Part shown: one piece after another, positions 33,651 to 42,358 of the stretch | Layout of the letters: each line of letters starts with the position of its first letter | Position numbering within the stretch: position 1 is the first letter of the stretch | From: JAAYCI01 sp964370045 | GTDB lineage: Bacteria; Bacillota; Clostridia; Oscillospirales; Ruminococcaceae | Reading direction: 5' to 3' | DNA: 64,000 nucleotides | Assembly: GCA_964370045.1 (NCBI GenBank) | Contig: CAYJGZ010000001.1 | Location: 248,001 to 312,000 of the forward strand | The notes under the pieces: model-generated | Database searches by the model: none | What the model was told of the DNA's origin: nothing | The model's input: the letters and a program-made list of their open reading frames with translations, nothing else | Program-made: the position numbers and the translations under genes

Positions 33651-34769
33651 CTAAATATTAGTCTGCGGAGATGTAGTAGTGGTGGTGCTGTTGTAAGCAT
33701 TCCTTTCCATGTAAAAGAGGAAGGGGGATAGGCTGCTGCTGCCGGGAGAGAAGGTTATGCTATATGAAGGGTTCGATCCAGAGATCTGTCCAGGATTCAA
33801 GGAAATTGCAGTGGGAATTATATCGACAGTTCCGTCTGGAAGAAAATGGAAAGCAGTCACACGGTCAGTTGGGGTGATGTTTTGTGTTCCTATTTGAAAG
33901 TAGGTGTTTGAAAGCGGCGCAACCTCGTTGCCGCTTGCGTTCACAAACTTAATGTCATACGCACCCACAATTTGTCCCGTAGCACCACGTTGCACGGCGG
34001 CAGTGTTGTACGCATTAAGCTCCTCTGCTGTAAGCGCACGAAGCACCAAGGTAGCTCCGGGGGGGGCGTTCACTACCGTGATATCCGACGCAACTATCTG
34101 CGGGGAGGATGGGTTGCCGCCGGGGGTGGGAGTGGGGGTAGAAGTGGAAGTGGAGGTAGAGGTAGAGGTAGAGGTAGAGGTAGAGGTAGAGGTAGAGGTA
34201 GAGGTAGATGTGGATGTGGATGACGAAGAGGTACCTGCCTGCTTTACAAGCACATAAAAGCCGTCCTCAAAAACGCCTCCGGGCAACACTTGGTTTAGAG
34301 AGTGGGAGAAAGTGAAATATCCGTCGTAGGTGTCTATAGCTGTAACGGTAGTGGCAGTGGCGCTATTTCCTTGGTTCAGCGACAAGACAGCAACGGTGTC
34401 GGTATTTTTTAGACCGGATAGGGACACGCTGATTTCGTAGGGGTCTACACCGGCATCGTTTCCGGAAACACCTGCCGAAAAAAAGCCGATGGCTGTGTAG
34501 CCTTCATGTATTAAAGAATCCTGTGGGTTTTGCGCCAGAACTGCCTTTAGCGCATCCGATGCGCTTGTTTGTGCATCAACGGATTTGATTGCGGTTATGC
34601 CCTCGGGCAAGCCATTAACAGTGATGCTATCCGTTGAGAGAGCGCCTAATGTTTCGGCTGAAGCGGAAGTGGAGGCCATGGGCAGGAGGAGTGCTGCAAA
34701 AAGTGCCACACCGAGCAGCGTGCAGAGCAGTGCGGAAAATAAATAGGTAAGTTTCTTTTTCCCAGTCAT
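33651..34769 (-). CDS. Secreted surface-type protein with Ser-Thr repeat linker
   Basis: 372 residues. A Lys-rich start and hydrophobic core (~8-33) ending in STSASAET form a signal peptide. Domain 1 spans ~38-180. A linker of about 15 Ser-Thr pairs then TPTPTPGG runs ~180-222. Domain 2 (~225-350) follows with a Ser/Thr-rich tail. No LPxTG motif or C-terminal membrane segment is present, so retention on the cell is uncertain. The Ser-Thr linker is typical of extended, possibly O-glycosylated surface proteins. Its function is not recognised. Confidence 0.75.
   Translation of the reverse strand: MTGKKKLTYLFSALLCTLLGVALFAALLLPMASTSASAETLGALSTDSITVNGLPEGITAIKSVDAQTSASDALKAVLAQNPQDSLIHEGYTAIGFFSAGVSGNDAGVDPYEISVSLSGLKNTDTVAVLSLNQGNSATATTVTAIDTYDGYFTFSHSLNQVLPGGVFEDGFYVLVKQAGTSSSSTSTSTSTSTSTSTSTSTSTSTSTSTSTPTPTPGGNPSSPQIVASDITVVNAPPGATLVLRALTAEELNAYNTAAVQRGATGQIVGAYDIKFVNASGNEVAPLSNTYFQIGTQNITPTDRVTAFHFLPDGTVDIIPTAISLNPGQISGSNPSYSITFSPGSSSLSPFLFYMERNAYNSTTTTTSPQTNI
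34135..34220 (-). repeat. Hexanucleotide microsatellite (GGTAGA)n coding Ser-Thr
   Basis: About nine near-perfect GGTAGA units (plus-strand view) between diverged GGAAGT and GGATGT units. Each unit codes one Ser-Thr pair, so slippage changes linker length without a frameshift. Confidence 0.85.
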
Positions 34770-34856
34770 GTGGAGACAACCCCTTTTTTGTGTAACTTGA
34801 TATGTTCAAGGACATAAAGCTTAGGATGAAAAGCATATAAAATAGTACATATGGGT

Positions 34857-34885
34857 AATATATCATACTTTTGCCTTGGTCGCAA
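34857..34885 (-). promoter_or_regulatory. Promoter of the Ser-Thr repeat protein gene
   Basis: Minus-strand TTGCGA (34880-34885), 17-base spacer, TATATT (34857-34862). Confidence 0.5.
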
Positions 34886-34914
34886 GGTATTTTGTGTCCC
34901 TGCGGGAAGAGTGT

Positions 34915-34943
34915 TTGCTGAAAATATAAAAGTGTAGTATACT
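34915..34943 (+). promoter_or_regulatory. Promoter of the gene at 34988
   Basis: TTGCTG (34915-34920), 17-base spacer, TATACT (34938-34943). It is divergent from the promoter at 34857. Confidence 0.5.
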
Positions 34944-34987
34944 ATGAAAGAATTTGAACGGATGTGAAAGTGAAAAGAGGGAGGGGA

Positions 34988-35488
34988 ATGCCTGTGACGA
35001 TGCGCAGAAAGTCGCTATTGAAAGTGCTGATTGGGATTGTGCTGGTGGTTGTGGCGGCGTTTGTCACCACCGCTATTCACGATGGCATTGCGATGCAAAA
35101 CCCTGAAAATTCGCTGCCCACAATGAGCGTGCTGTACGGAGATGAGACGGAAGAGATGGAGCGGCTTCCTGAGTATAACGTGCGTAGGGATAGCTTTAGG
35201 TGGAAATTTATGTTTGGGACTGCTGAATGGGTGAGCAGAGACCTTGAGGTGTGGCGAGAGGTGCAACCCGGGTGGGTTCAGCCGGAGGCGGAGCTTGCGC
35301 TACAGTTTAGCTTTAACCCCGAGAGTGTGAGCGTCGAAATGGCTGGGTACGACGGTGTGTTTTACCCGCAGACACAGCCAATGATTGCGCCGGACGTGCC
35401 GGGCGAGTATACATATAAGGTGACGGCCAGCTGGGGTGAAGAGCGGGATGTGGTGTACTACTTTCGCATAAGAATACCCGAGTGGTAG
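34988..35488 (+). CDS. Membrane-anchored extracytoplasmic protein of unknown function
   Basis: 166 residues from ATG 34988 (AGAGGGA upstream). One N-terminal hydrophobic segment (~8-28) anchors or exports it. The rest is a beta-rich soluble domain ending in an immunoglobulin-like pattern: VPGEYTYKVTASWGEERDVVYYFRIRIPEW. No family is recognised. It is followed 78 bases later by an RNA methyltransferase gene. Confidence 0.7.
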   Translation: MPVTMRRKSLLKVLIGIVLVVVAAFVTTAIHDGIAMQNPENSLPTMSVLYGDETEEMERLPEYNVRRDSFRWKFMFGTAEWVSRDLEVWREVQPGWVQPEAELALQFSFNPESVSVEMAGYDGVFYPQTQPMIAPDVPGEYTYKVTASWGEERDVVYYFRIRIPEW

Positions 35489-35566
35489 AGCGTATGACGA
35501 GTGGCAGTGTTCGTTTATTAGAGGTGGGCATGTGCTGTGACAGCGCTGTCTAAAAGGAGAAAGTAT

Positions 35567-36676
35567 ATGCAGTTCAATATGGTAGCGCCGTGCTATTTCG
35601 GCCTTGAAAAAGCGGCGGCGTTTGACCTTAGAATGGTGGGGGCGCAGGATATTGCCATCACTGACGGGCGGATAAATTTTGTGGGGGATGCAAAGGTGCT
35701 TGCGGGTGCGAACCTGTGGAGCAGGTGCACCGAGCGCATAATGATACGGCTTGCGCAGTTTGATGCGGCGGACTTTGATGCGCTTTTTGACGGGGTTTTT
35801 GCCATAGACTGGGAAAACTACATACCGAAAAACGGCAAGTTCCCCGTGAAAGGCTCCAGCCTTTCCAGTACGCTAAGCAGTGTGCCTGCGTGCCAGCGCA
35901 TTGTGAAAAAGGCCATAGTGGAGCGTATGCGCAAGGGACACAAGGTGCAGTTTTTGCCCGAACGTGGGGAGGAATACCGTGTGAGGGTGTCCATTCGCAA
36001 GGATGTGGCGGAGGTGTTTTTGGATACATCGGGTGACGGACTGCACAAGCGAGGGTACAGGCGCACGGCGGGTGTGGCACCGCTAAAGGAAACGTTGGCG
36101 GCGGCTATGGCGGATTTTGCGAGGGTGCGTGCGGACAGCATGGTGCAGGACCCATTTTGCGGGAGCGGCACACTTATAATAGAAGCGGCACTGAAAGCAA
36201 AGAACATAGCGCCGGGAATGCTGAGAAGCTTTGCGGCGGAGCATTATGAGTTTTTGCCAAAGGGGATTTTTGAGCAGGAGCGCAGGGCGGCAAGAGAAAA
36301 GCAACGAGAAGATGCAAAATTTGAGGGGATAGGCTACGACATAGCCCCCGAGATGGTGGCACTGGCCACACACAATGCGAAAAAGGCGGGCGTGGAGAAG
36401 ATGTGCCGCTTTGAGGCGGGGGATGTGGCGGACTTTAAGGCGGATGCAAACGCCACGGTGCTCGCAAACCCACCGTATGGTGAGCGTCTTTTGGATTTGA
36501 AGCAGGCGGCGGCGATTGTGTCGGCGTTTGGGCGCAGCTGTGCGAAAAATAAGCCTGCCCAGGTGCATGTGGTGTCGGGAGATGCCGAATTCGAGGCGCA
36601 CTTTGGGCGCAAGGCGGACAAGCGACGCAAGGTGTACAACGGGATGCTACCCTGCCAGGTGTATATGTATAAGTAA
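35567..36676 (+). CDS. THUMP-domain RNA methyltransferase (RlmL N-terminal/YpsC-like)
   Basis: 369 residues from ATG 35567, set by AAGGAG. An N-terminal ferredoxin-like/THUMP region (~1-160) binds RNA; the C-terminal Rossmann methyltransferase has VQDPFCGSGTLIIEAAL (SAM site) and the catalytic NPPY in VLANPPYGERL. The NPPY motif indicates N2-guanine or N6-adenine methylation. Family knowledge suggests rRNA m2G; the exact site is uncertain. Confidence 0.9.
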   Translation: MQFNMVAPCYFGLEKAAAFDLRMVGAQDIAITDGRINFVGDAKVLAGANLWSRCTERIMIRLAQFDAADFDALFDGVFAIDWENYIPKNGKFPVKGSSLSSTLSSVPACQRIVKKAIVERMRKGHKVQFLPERGEEYRVRVSIRKDVAEVFLDTSGDGLHKRGYRRTAGVAPLKETLAAAMADFARVRADSMVQDPFCGSGTLIIEAALKAKNIAPGMLRSFAAEHYEFLPKGIFEQERRAAREKQREDAKFEGIGYDIAPEMVALATHNAKKAGVEKMCRFEAGDVADFKADANATVLANPPYGERLLDLKQAAAIVSAFGRSCAKNKPAQVHVVSGDAEFEAHFGRKADKRRKVYNGMLPCQVYMYK

Positions 36677-36736
36677 CTTCTCGCAGTGCGGCGGGGGTGT
36701 GAGATGGACGGTACAGATGAATGTGCAGTGCAAGAT

Positions 36737-36768
36737 ATAGCTGTTGGCCTTGGCCGATGGCTATTTTT
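36737..36768 (+). terminator. Terminator after the methyltransferase gene
   Basis: ATAGC-tg-TTGGCC pairs with GGCCGA-tg-GCTAT, then TTTT. Confidence 0.75.
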
Positions 36769-36891
36769 GTGAGCGCCAGGTGAGGCTTTTGTGAAAGGCG
36801 TATATATGCGTGCAATGTATAGAGAAAAATTAAAATTTGTGATACAATGGCGATGTATGGAAAGATGCTCTTGAGGTGTGCGGTATATTTT

Positions 36892-36923
36892 GTGGCGGTA
36901 CACCCATGGGGGTGTACCGCCAC
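36892..36923. repeat. Perfect 14-bp hairpin in intergenic region
   Basis: GTGGCGGTACACCC and GGGTGTACCGCCAC around a 4-base loop, with no T run. Origin and role are unknown. Apart from this and the terminator at 36737, the 36677-36989 gap shows nothing. Confidence 0.6.
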
Positions 36924-36989
36924 AGTGCTTATGGCAAAAATGAGCATTGAATGAGCAAGTACTACGAATACTGTGTAGCGTGATGGGAG

Positions 36990-38177
36990 ATGAATTTGGG
37001 AGAAAAAGTAAAGCGATACGCTAAAACGACCGATTTTTCCTACTTTGCGATATGTGTTTGCCTGTCGATTGTGTCTGTGCTGACGTTGATTTCGGTAGGG
37101 CGCTATGCACAGCTGCAGCTTTTGGGGTCGCTGGGCGATATGCGGCCTGCCATGACGCAGATATTGGCGGCGGGGTGCGGAGTGGTGGCTATGGTATTTG
37201 TATCGCTGATGGATTATCGGCGGCTGGCGAGGTGTAAAGCACTGCACATTGTTTGCTGGGCGCTTGTGCTTTTGACTTTTGTGCCATTTATAGGATATGC
37301 ACCACCCGGGACGGGCAGCCAAAGCTGGATTGCGATGCCGCTTGGGATGAGCTTTCAGCCGACCGAAATAGCAAAGATAAGCTTTATGCTGAGCTTTGCG
37401 GCGCATCTTGCGCAGGTGAGGGACAGCCTGAACAAGCCGAGGACAATTTTGCCTGTGCTGTGCCATTTGGCGATACCTGTGGTGCTGGTACAGCTACAGG
37501 GTGACGACGGCACTGCGCTGGTATTTGCGGTGAGTGGCGCTGTGATGCTGGTGGCGGCGGGGCTTAACCGATGGGTGGTGGCGAGCATTGCGGCCGCAGG
37601 GATTGTGGCGGCGCCTTTTGTGTGGCAGTATGGCTTGTCTGAATATCAAAAGGAGCGTATACTTGGGCTGATTGAGCCGTCGAAGTATGCGGATGGGATA
37701 ATGTACCAGCAGCTACAGGGAGCTGCTGCTATGCAAAACGGCGGAATTTTCGGCACGGGCCTGTTTTCCGAGGAACACACGTATGTTCCTCGTGCGGAAA
37801 ACGACTTTATATTCAGCTACTTTGCGGAAAGCTGTGGGCTTGTGGGTGGGGTTTTGCTGATTGCGTTGCTGGTGTTTTTGGCGATAAAAATACTGCGCAC
37901 TGCAATGCAGGCGTGTGAGGACATGGGTAGCTTTTTGTGTGTGGGAGTGTTTGCCGCAATGATGTTTCAAACTGTGGTGAACCTTGGGATGAACCTCGTT
38001 TTGCTACCTGTGATGGGCGTGACACTGCCGTTTGTGTCGGCGGGAGGGACATCCTCGCTGATGCTGTACATGAGCATGGGGCTTGTGGTGGCGGTGAACA
38101 GGCGCAGAAAGCTAAACTGTTTGGCAGAAAACCCGGCTGAGACGGCTAAGGGAAAATGGAGAGAATTTTTCTTGTGA
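36990..38177 (+). CDS. SEDS-family glycan polymerase (RodA/FtsW/SpoVE)
   Basis: 395 residues with about ten membrane segments. It polymerises lipid II into peptidoglycan with a partner class B PBP. Family marks are SQSWIAMPLGMSFQPTEIAK, the ENDFIFSYFAESCG stretch and the C-terminal LPFVSAGGTSSLMLYMSMG. ATG 36990 lies directly on the GGGAG site, so TTG 36996 is an equally plausible start. Near spo0A it could serve growth or sporulation; the sequence alone does not decide. Confidence 0.92.
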   Translation: MNLGEKVKRYAKTTDFSYFAICVCLSIVSVLTLISVGRYAQLQLLGSLGDMRPAMTQILAAGCGVVAMVFVSLMDYRRLARCKALHIVCWALVLLTFVPFIGYAPPGTGSQSWIAMPLGMSFQPTEIAKISFMLSFAAHLAQVRDSLNKPRTILPVLCHLAIPVVLVQLQGDDGTALVFAVSGAVMLVAAGLNRWVVASIAAAGIVAAPFVWQYGLSEYQKERILGLIEPSKYADGIMYQQLQGAAAMQNGGIFGTGLFSEEHTYVPRAENDFIFSYFAESCGLVGGVLLIALLVFLAIKILRTAMQACEDMGSFLCVGVFAAMMFQTVVNLGMNLVLLPVMGVTLPFVSAGGTSSLMLYMSMGLVVAVNRRRKLNCLAENPAETAKGKWREFFL

Positions 38178-38251
38178 TGAGCGGTAAAGGCACAATGTGA
38201 TGCCTGCCGATGTGTGCGACTGCGAGCAGAAAATGAAAGGGGCATGGAGAT

Positions 38252-38731
38252 TTGCGAGGGGAAAGCAACGAGAAAAAAAGTACGTACATATTGCTGTGGG
38301 TGTTGTCGCTTGTGTGTGCGGCGGGGATTATCTTTGCGGTGTGTGCAGGGGCTGCGCATACCGCTGTGAGCGAGGCGAGCCTTTCGGCGGCAAGGGCGAG
38401 TATTGGGCATATTGAGGCTGTGCTACACCTTGCGGAAAAGACTGCAGAGGAAAATGGGTATGGCCAAGCGTCTACTGTGTATGAGAATATGCTGGTGAGC
38501 TACGATGATGATGCGTCGGCGAGCTTGAGTAACCATGAGAGGTATGTGCTACAAACTATGCTGGAAAGTTTTGGTGAACAAAGAGAATTTGACTTTGCAA
38601 TCACACGCTATGCGGAGGGTGACGACGATAAAATACAGATATACTATTTTCCTGTAAGAGGACGTACAGACGTGCAAATAGATGAATATTATGTAATGCA
38701 AGACGGGCAGGTTTCGCGAAAAAATGGATGA
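38252..38731 (+). CDS. Single-pass membrane protein of unknown function
   Basis: 159 residues from TTG 38252 (AAAGGGG nine bases upstream). One hydrophobic segment (~11-34), then an extracytoplasmic helix-rich domain. It begins 75 bases after the SEDS gene and ends upstream of spo0A. No family recognised; the usual upstream neighbour spoIVB is not here. Confidence 0.65.
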   Translation: MRGESNEKKSTYILLWVLSLVCAAGIIFAVCAGAAHTAVSEASLSAARASIGHIEAVLHLAEKTAEENGYGQASTVYENMLVSYDDDASASLSNHERYVLQTMLESFGEQREFDFAITRYAEGDDDKIQIYYFPVRGRTDVQIDEYYVMQDGQVSRKNG

Positions 38732-38768
38732 CGGCAATGTTGGAAAATAGCACAGAAATGTCGCTTAA

Positions 38769-38775
38769 TGTCGAA
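38769..38775 (+). promoter_or_regulatory. Candidate Spo0A box
   Basis: TGTCGAA, the core of the known Spo0A-binding site, 9 bases upstream of the -35 hexamer of the spo0A promoter. Autoregulation of spo0A is established in Bacillus; its occurrence here is inferred. Confidence 0.5.
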
Positions 38776-38784
38776 CGGTTTTTG

Positions 38785-38813
38785 TTGATGTAGAACAAAC
38801 AATATGGTATACT
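38785..38813 (+). promoter_or_regulatory. spo0A promoter
   Basis: TTGATG (38785-38790), 17-base spacer, TATACT (38808-38813), about 80 bases before the start codon. Confidence 0.6.
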
Positions 38814-38893
38814 AAATTATAGAAACATGCGGCATGAAAAGACTCTTTTTATAGAAACAATCCGAACCGACAATAATAATGGAGGAAACTACG

Positions 38894-39655
38894 GTGAGTA
38901 CAACATTGAAGCTTTTGATGACAGAGACATCGCCCGAGTTATGTAGGCTGTGTAGGGAGACACTGCCTGCTCAGAAGATTGATGTGAGTGTTTGTGCGCG
39001 TAACGGTGCGGTGGCATACAGCGAAGTGGTACGGCAACGACCTGATGTAGTGTTGCTTGACGTTTTTATGCCGGGAATGGATGCGTTTGCACTAAAGCGC
39101 AAATACGACGAGCATTATCCTGAGTCTGAAACGAGTTTTTATGTGACGGGGACATTTCAAAGCGACGAGATTGAAAGAGAAGTGATGGAGAGCGGCTTTG
39201 CATTTTACTTCCTGAAACCGTTTGACATGTCTACCTTTGCAAGGCGGCTGTGGGCGTCCACGGATAGAAAGTTGCCAATTGAAAGTGCATCTGTCGCCAT
39301 GCTGGACGAGGATATGGTGACCGACATGCTGCGAATTATCGGCGTGCCTGCGCACATAAAAGGATATCGCTTTTTGCGCAATGCGATTCTGATGGTGGTG
39401 GAAGAGCCTGAGCATATAAATGCGGTGACAAAGGTGCTGTATCCGGATATTGCGCACAACAATGCAACCACTGCATCCAGAGTGGAGCGCGCTATAAGAC
39501 ATGCTATTGAAGTGGCGTGGGACAGGGGAGATATTGAGACGCTAAACCACTACTTTGGTGGCACAGTACACAGCCTGCGGGGTAAGCCTACAAACAGTGA
39601 GTTCATTGCGATGCTTGCAGACCGTGTGACATTGGCAAAGCGTAAGATGGCATAG
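38894..39655 (+). CDS. spo0A: Sporulation master regulator Spo0A
   Basis: 253 residues from GTG 38894, set by GGAGG at 38881-38885. Receiver domain: phosphoacceptor Asp in LLDVFMPGMDAF and the conserved Lys in FLKPFD. The acidic pocket normally DD is replaced by E-T (LLMTETSPEL). The C-terminal effector domain is unmistakable: VPAHIKGYRFLRNAI, LYPDIAHNNATTASRVERAI and GKPTNSEFIAMLADR. It commits cells to sporulation when phosphorylated. The gene is followed by a strong terminator. Confidence 0.95.
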   Translation: MSTTLKLLMTETSPELCRLCRETLPAQKIDVSVCARNGAVAYSEVVRQRPDVVLLDVFMPGMDAFALKRKYDEHYPESETSFYVTGTFQSDEIEREVMESGFAFYFLKPFDMSTFARRLWASTDRKLPIESASVAMLDEDMVTDMLRIIGVPAHIKGYRFLRNAILMVVEEPEHINAVTKVLYPDIAHNNATTASRVERAIRHAIEVAWDRGDIETLNHYFGGTVHSLRGKPTNSEFIAMLADRVTLAKRKMA

Positions 39656-39753
39656 GTGCATCGGGCGCTGTTGCAACCGGCAAAAGCGCCTGAATAAATG
39701 GCGTAAGGACGCTGAAACATAAAACTATGGCAAAATATATGCAAAGGACTGCA

Positions 39754-39804
39754 AAAGACCCTCGGCTACCTTCCCCCTTGAAAGGAAGGTAGCCGAGGGT
39801 CTTT
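39754..39804. terminator. Strong bidirectional terminator
   Basis: A 21-bp perfect stem from AAAGACCCTCGGCTACC... to its complement, 9-base loop, flanked by A and T runs. It marks the left boundary of the prophage-like block. Confidence 0.85.
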
Positions 39805-39864
39805 GTTAATGTGCGCAGAAAGTTGGGAAAGAAAAAGTAGCGACACCGCTCAAAAGGGCAGGTG

Positions 39865-40287
39865 TTATTTTTTTTGGCGTACCTGCAACTCGTGTAGTGT
39901 CTGAATGCGCTCCATTACCAGCGCTTGGTGCGCAGGCGAGAGCGATTGAAAAGCGCTGATGAAGTCCTCGGTGAGGGGGGCAGATGTGCTGAGCGCCGGA
40001 ATGACACCCATGTCTGTGAGCGCTGTGGCTGTGGCAAAACGCTGCTCGGCATAGGAGGCAAGGTCTGCGCTTGGGGAAGGTGGGGTGCTTCCTGTTATAA
40101 GTGCATCCAGTGAAACGCCAAAGTAGGAGCTTAATTTCAGCAGTGTTTTTATGGGGGGCTCGCTATCTCCTTTTTCGTACTTTACGTAGGTAGTGCGGTT
40201 TAGGCCGAGGAAATCTGCTACTTGCTTTTGTGTGAGATTATTTTGGGTACGCAAGGAGCGAAGTTGTTCTTTGAACAAATAGTTCAT
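39865..40287 (-). CDS. XRE-family repressor (CI-like)
   Basis: 140 residues from ATG 40287 behind GGAGGTG. An N-terminal helix-turn-helix (TQKQVADFLGLNRTTYVKYEKGDSEP) is followed by a ~70-residue C-terminal region of unknown fold, likely for dimerisation. Divergent from a second XRE gene with shared operator-like sequences between. No peptidase motif, so induction is not by LexA-type self-cleavage. Confidence 0.88.
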   Translation of the reverse strand: MNYLFKEQLRSLRTQNNLTQKQVADFLGLNRTTYVKYEKGDSEPPIKTLLKLSSYFGVSLDALITGSTPPSPSADLASYAEQRFATATALTDMGVIPALSTSAPLTEDFISAFQSLSPAHQALVMERIQTLHELQVRQKK

Positions 40288-40309
40288 AATGTTCACCTCC
40301 TTTTGTACC

Positions 40310-40394
40310 ATTATAAGTGAACAATCTCCACATATCAATAGTGTGAATTTTGTTCACTTATGCCATTGAAAGTGAATAAAAATAACTTTATAAT
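40310..40394. promoter_or_regulatory. Divergent promoters and operators of the prophage switch
   Basis: Leftward promoter: TTGATA (40333-40338), 17 bases, TATAAT (40310-40315). Rightward promoter: TTGAAA (40366-40371), 17 bases, TATAAT (40389-40394). The motif AAGTGAA(C) appears at 40315-40322 (over the left -10), inverted at 40353-40359 and direct at 40370-40376. The last two bracket the right -35 as TTCACTT-N10-AAGTGAA. One repressor bound here would silence both genes. Confidence 0.75.
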
Positions 40395-40454
40395 GGCTGT
40401 GAGGTGAAAAAGTGTGACATCAAATATGTGACCTTGAGCAGAAAGGAGCGGGTG

Positions 40455-40676
40455 ATGAGCTTTGGTGAAAGAATAAAGAAATACAGGCTACAGTGGGGTG
40501 TAAGCCAGGAAGTGGCAAGCGGGTTGTGTGGAATAAGCAGGGAAGAATGGAGCAGATATGAAAGGGGAAGGAGCCTGCCGGGGTATGAGTCCCTTGGGCT
40601 GATGGCGAGAGGCATGGGCGTGAGCGCGGATTGGTTGTTGGGGCTTACAGATGTGAAAAAAAATATCAACGTGTGA
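40455..40676 (+). CDS. XRE-family regulator (Cro-like)
   Basis: 73 residues from ATG 40455 behind AAAGGAG. It is one helix-turn-helix domain (VSQEVASGLCGISREEWSRYERG), ending in WLLGLTDVKK. Size and divergence from the CI-like gene fit a Cro-type second repressor. Confidence 0.85.
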   Translation: MSFGERIKKYRLQWGVSQEVASGLCGISREEWSRYERGRSLPGYESLGLMARGMGVSADWLLGLTDVKKNINV

Positions 40677-40749
40677 CAGATGTGTCGCAAACATAGCTAC
40701 ATGGTGTGAGAGAATGTGACTATGACATGAATGGGTAGCAGAGAAGAAT

Positions 40750-41118
40750 ATGGCTGAAGAGGTGCACGAGAGGGGGAGCCGAATGCGGGAGGGATTGAGC
40801 GAGAGGGAAGAGAGAAAGAACAGAAGAACAAAAGAGGAACTGAAACAACGTAAGGCGCTGAAAGAGTATATGGAGATGCTACTTTCGGGAAAACCAGATG
40901 CGGAGACGAGAAAGGCGCTTAGAGAGATGGGGTTTCGAATGTGTGACATAAATAATGCGGCGGCGCTGAATATGGCACTTTTTGATAAGGCGATGAACGG
41001 CGACTCCACAGCCTACAAGACCATTCGTGACCTTGTGGGGGAGAGTGCAGACAAGATGAACGAGGAGACACTGGCAAAGGCCGCCGCACTGCTGGAGGGG
41101 GTGGACAGTGCCTTTTAG
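40750..41118 (+). CDS. Probable terminase small subunit
   Basis: 122 residues, highly charged. An N-terminal basic/acidic helix (~10-45) is followed by ~50-120 with ALNMALFDKAMNGDSTAYKTIRDLVGE, a pattern seen in DNA-recognition subunits of phage terminases. It overlaps the large-subunit gene by 11 bases. The assignment rests on position and general resemblance. Confidence 0.55.
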   Translation: MAEEVHERGSRMREGLSEREERKNRRTKEELKQRKALKEYMEMLLSGKPDAETRKALREMGFRMCDINNAAALNMALFDKAMNGDSTAYKTIRDLVGESADKMNEETLAKAAALLEGVDSAF

Positions 41119-42358
41119 CCAAAAGCAGTGTGAGTATATACGCAGTGCAACAAGGCGGTGGAACTTCAAAACGGGGGCCGCACGCAGCGGGAAAACTTTT
41201 TTGGACTACATGTATGTTGTGCCAAGGCGTATAAAAATGTGTGAGCAGGATGGGCTTATTGTGCTGATAGGTAACACCCGAAATAGCGTGGAGCGCAATG
41301 TGCTGGCACCCATGAGGGACATATGGACAAAGGAGCTTGTGGGGGAGGTGAAAAGCAGTGACGGCACGGTGGTGCTGTTTGGCAAGAGGTGCTATGTGCT
41401 GGGGGCGGACAGGGTGAGTGCCGTGCCAAAATTGCAGGGAACGGGCATTGCGTACTGCTATGGGGATGAGGTGGCGACGTGGAACAAAGAGGTCTTTGAG
41501 ATGCTCAAAAGCAGGCTGGACAAGCCGCACTCGGTATTTGACGGCACGACAAACCCCGAGCATCCCGGGCATTGGCTGAAAAAGTTTTTGGACTCGGGGG
41601 CGGATATATACCGTCAGCACTACACCATTGAGGACAACCCGTTTTTGAGCGAGGAGTTTGTGCGAAACCTAAAAAAAGAGTACGAAAACACCGTGTATTA
41701 CGACCGCCTTATATTGGGCAAATGGGTGGCGGCAGAGGGGGCGATATATAGGCAGTTTGCGAAAAATCCGCAGGAGTACATGGTGGAAGCGGACGAAAAA
41801 TACTGCGCCGATATTGAGCACATCAGTGTGGGGATAGACTTTGGGGGGACACGCTCTCTGACGGCGTTTGTGGCGAGCGGAATACACAAGGGCTACAGGA
41901 GGCTCACCGTGCTGAAAGACCACCACATAAGCGGAAAAAAAGGGGATATAGACGCAGAGCGTGTGTGTGTAGAATTTGCAAACTTTATGTCCGAGCTTCG
42001 TGCGCAGTACCCTGCGGTGGCGGTGAAGTATGTGTTTGCGGATAGCGAGGCGCAGTACCTGATAAACAGCCTGCGGCGTGCGATGGCAAGATGTGCGCCC
42101 TATGCAAAGGTGGGAGATGCGGCAAAAAAACCGATAATACAGCGAATTGTGGCGACAAATACGCTACTGAATACGGGGAGGCTGAAAATAAGCCGCAGCT
42201 GTAGGCTTTTGAGTGAGGGGCTTATGAACTCGATGTGGGACGATAAAAGAGCGGATACACGCAGGGATGACTTTTCGAGCGACATTGATGTGATGGATGC
42301 CTTTGAGTACAGCTGGGAGCGATATATGAACATGCTGTGCAAAAGGGGAATGACGTAG
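41108..42358 (+). CDS. terL: Terminase large subunit
   Basis: 416 residues. ATPase domain with Walker A GAARSGKT and Walker B/DE in AYCYGDEVATW. Nuclease domain with the three acidic motifs in VGIDFGGTRS, VFADSEAQY and SDIDVMDAF. All catalytic motifs are intact. It packages DNA into the prohead. Start GTG 41108. Confidence 0.95.
   Translation: MPFSQKQCEYIRSATRRWNFKTGAARSGKTFLDYMYVVPRRIKMCEQDGLIVLIGNTRNSVERNVLAPMRDIWTKELVGEVKSSDGTVVLFGKRCYVLGADRVSAVPKLQGTGIAYCYGDEVATWNKEVFEMLKSRLDKPHSVFDGTTNPEHPGHWLKKFLDSGADIYRQHYTIEDNPFLSEEFVRNLKKEYENTVYYDRLILGKWVAAEGAIYRQFAKNPQEYMVEADEKYCADIEHISVGIDFGGTRSLTAFVASGIHKGYRRLTVLKDHHISGKKGDIDAERVCVEFANFMSELRAQYPAVAVKYVFADSEAQYLINSLRRAMARCAPYAKVGDAAKKPIIQRIVATNTLLNTGRLKISRSCRLLSEGLMNSMWDDKRADTRRDDFSSDIDVMDAFEYSWERYMNMLCKRGMT

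Noticed and set aside
34135..34220. CRISPR-like or satellite array
   Set aside because: Units are six bases with no spacers and lie in a coding frame.
33904..34257. Plus-strand frame of 117 codons with Val-Glu repeats
   Set aside because: Shadow of the Ser-Thr repeat in the minus-strand gene, which has the signal peptide.
36435..37466. Minus-strand frame of 343 codons
   Set aside because: Overlaps the SEDS and methyltransferase genes in antisense; His/Arg-rich shadow composition.
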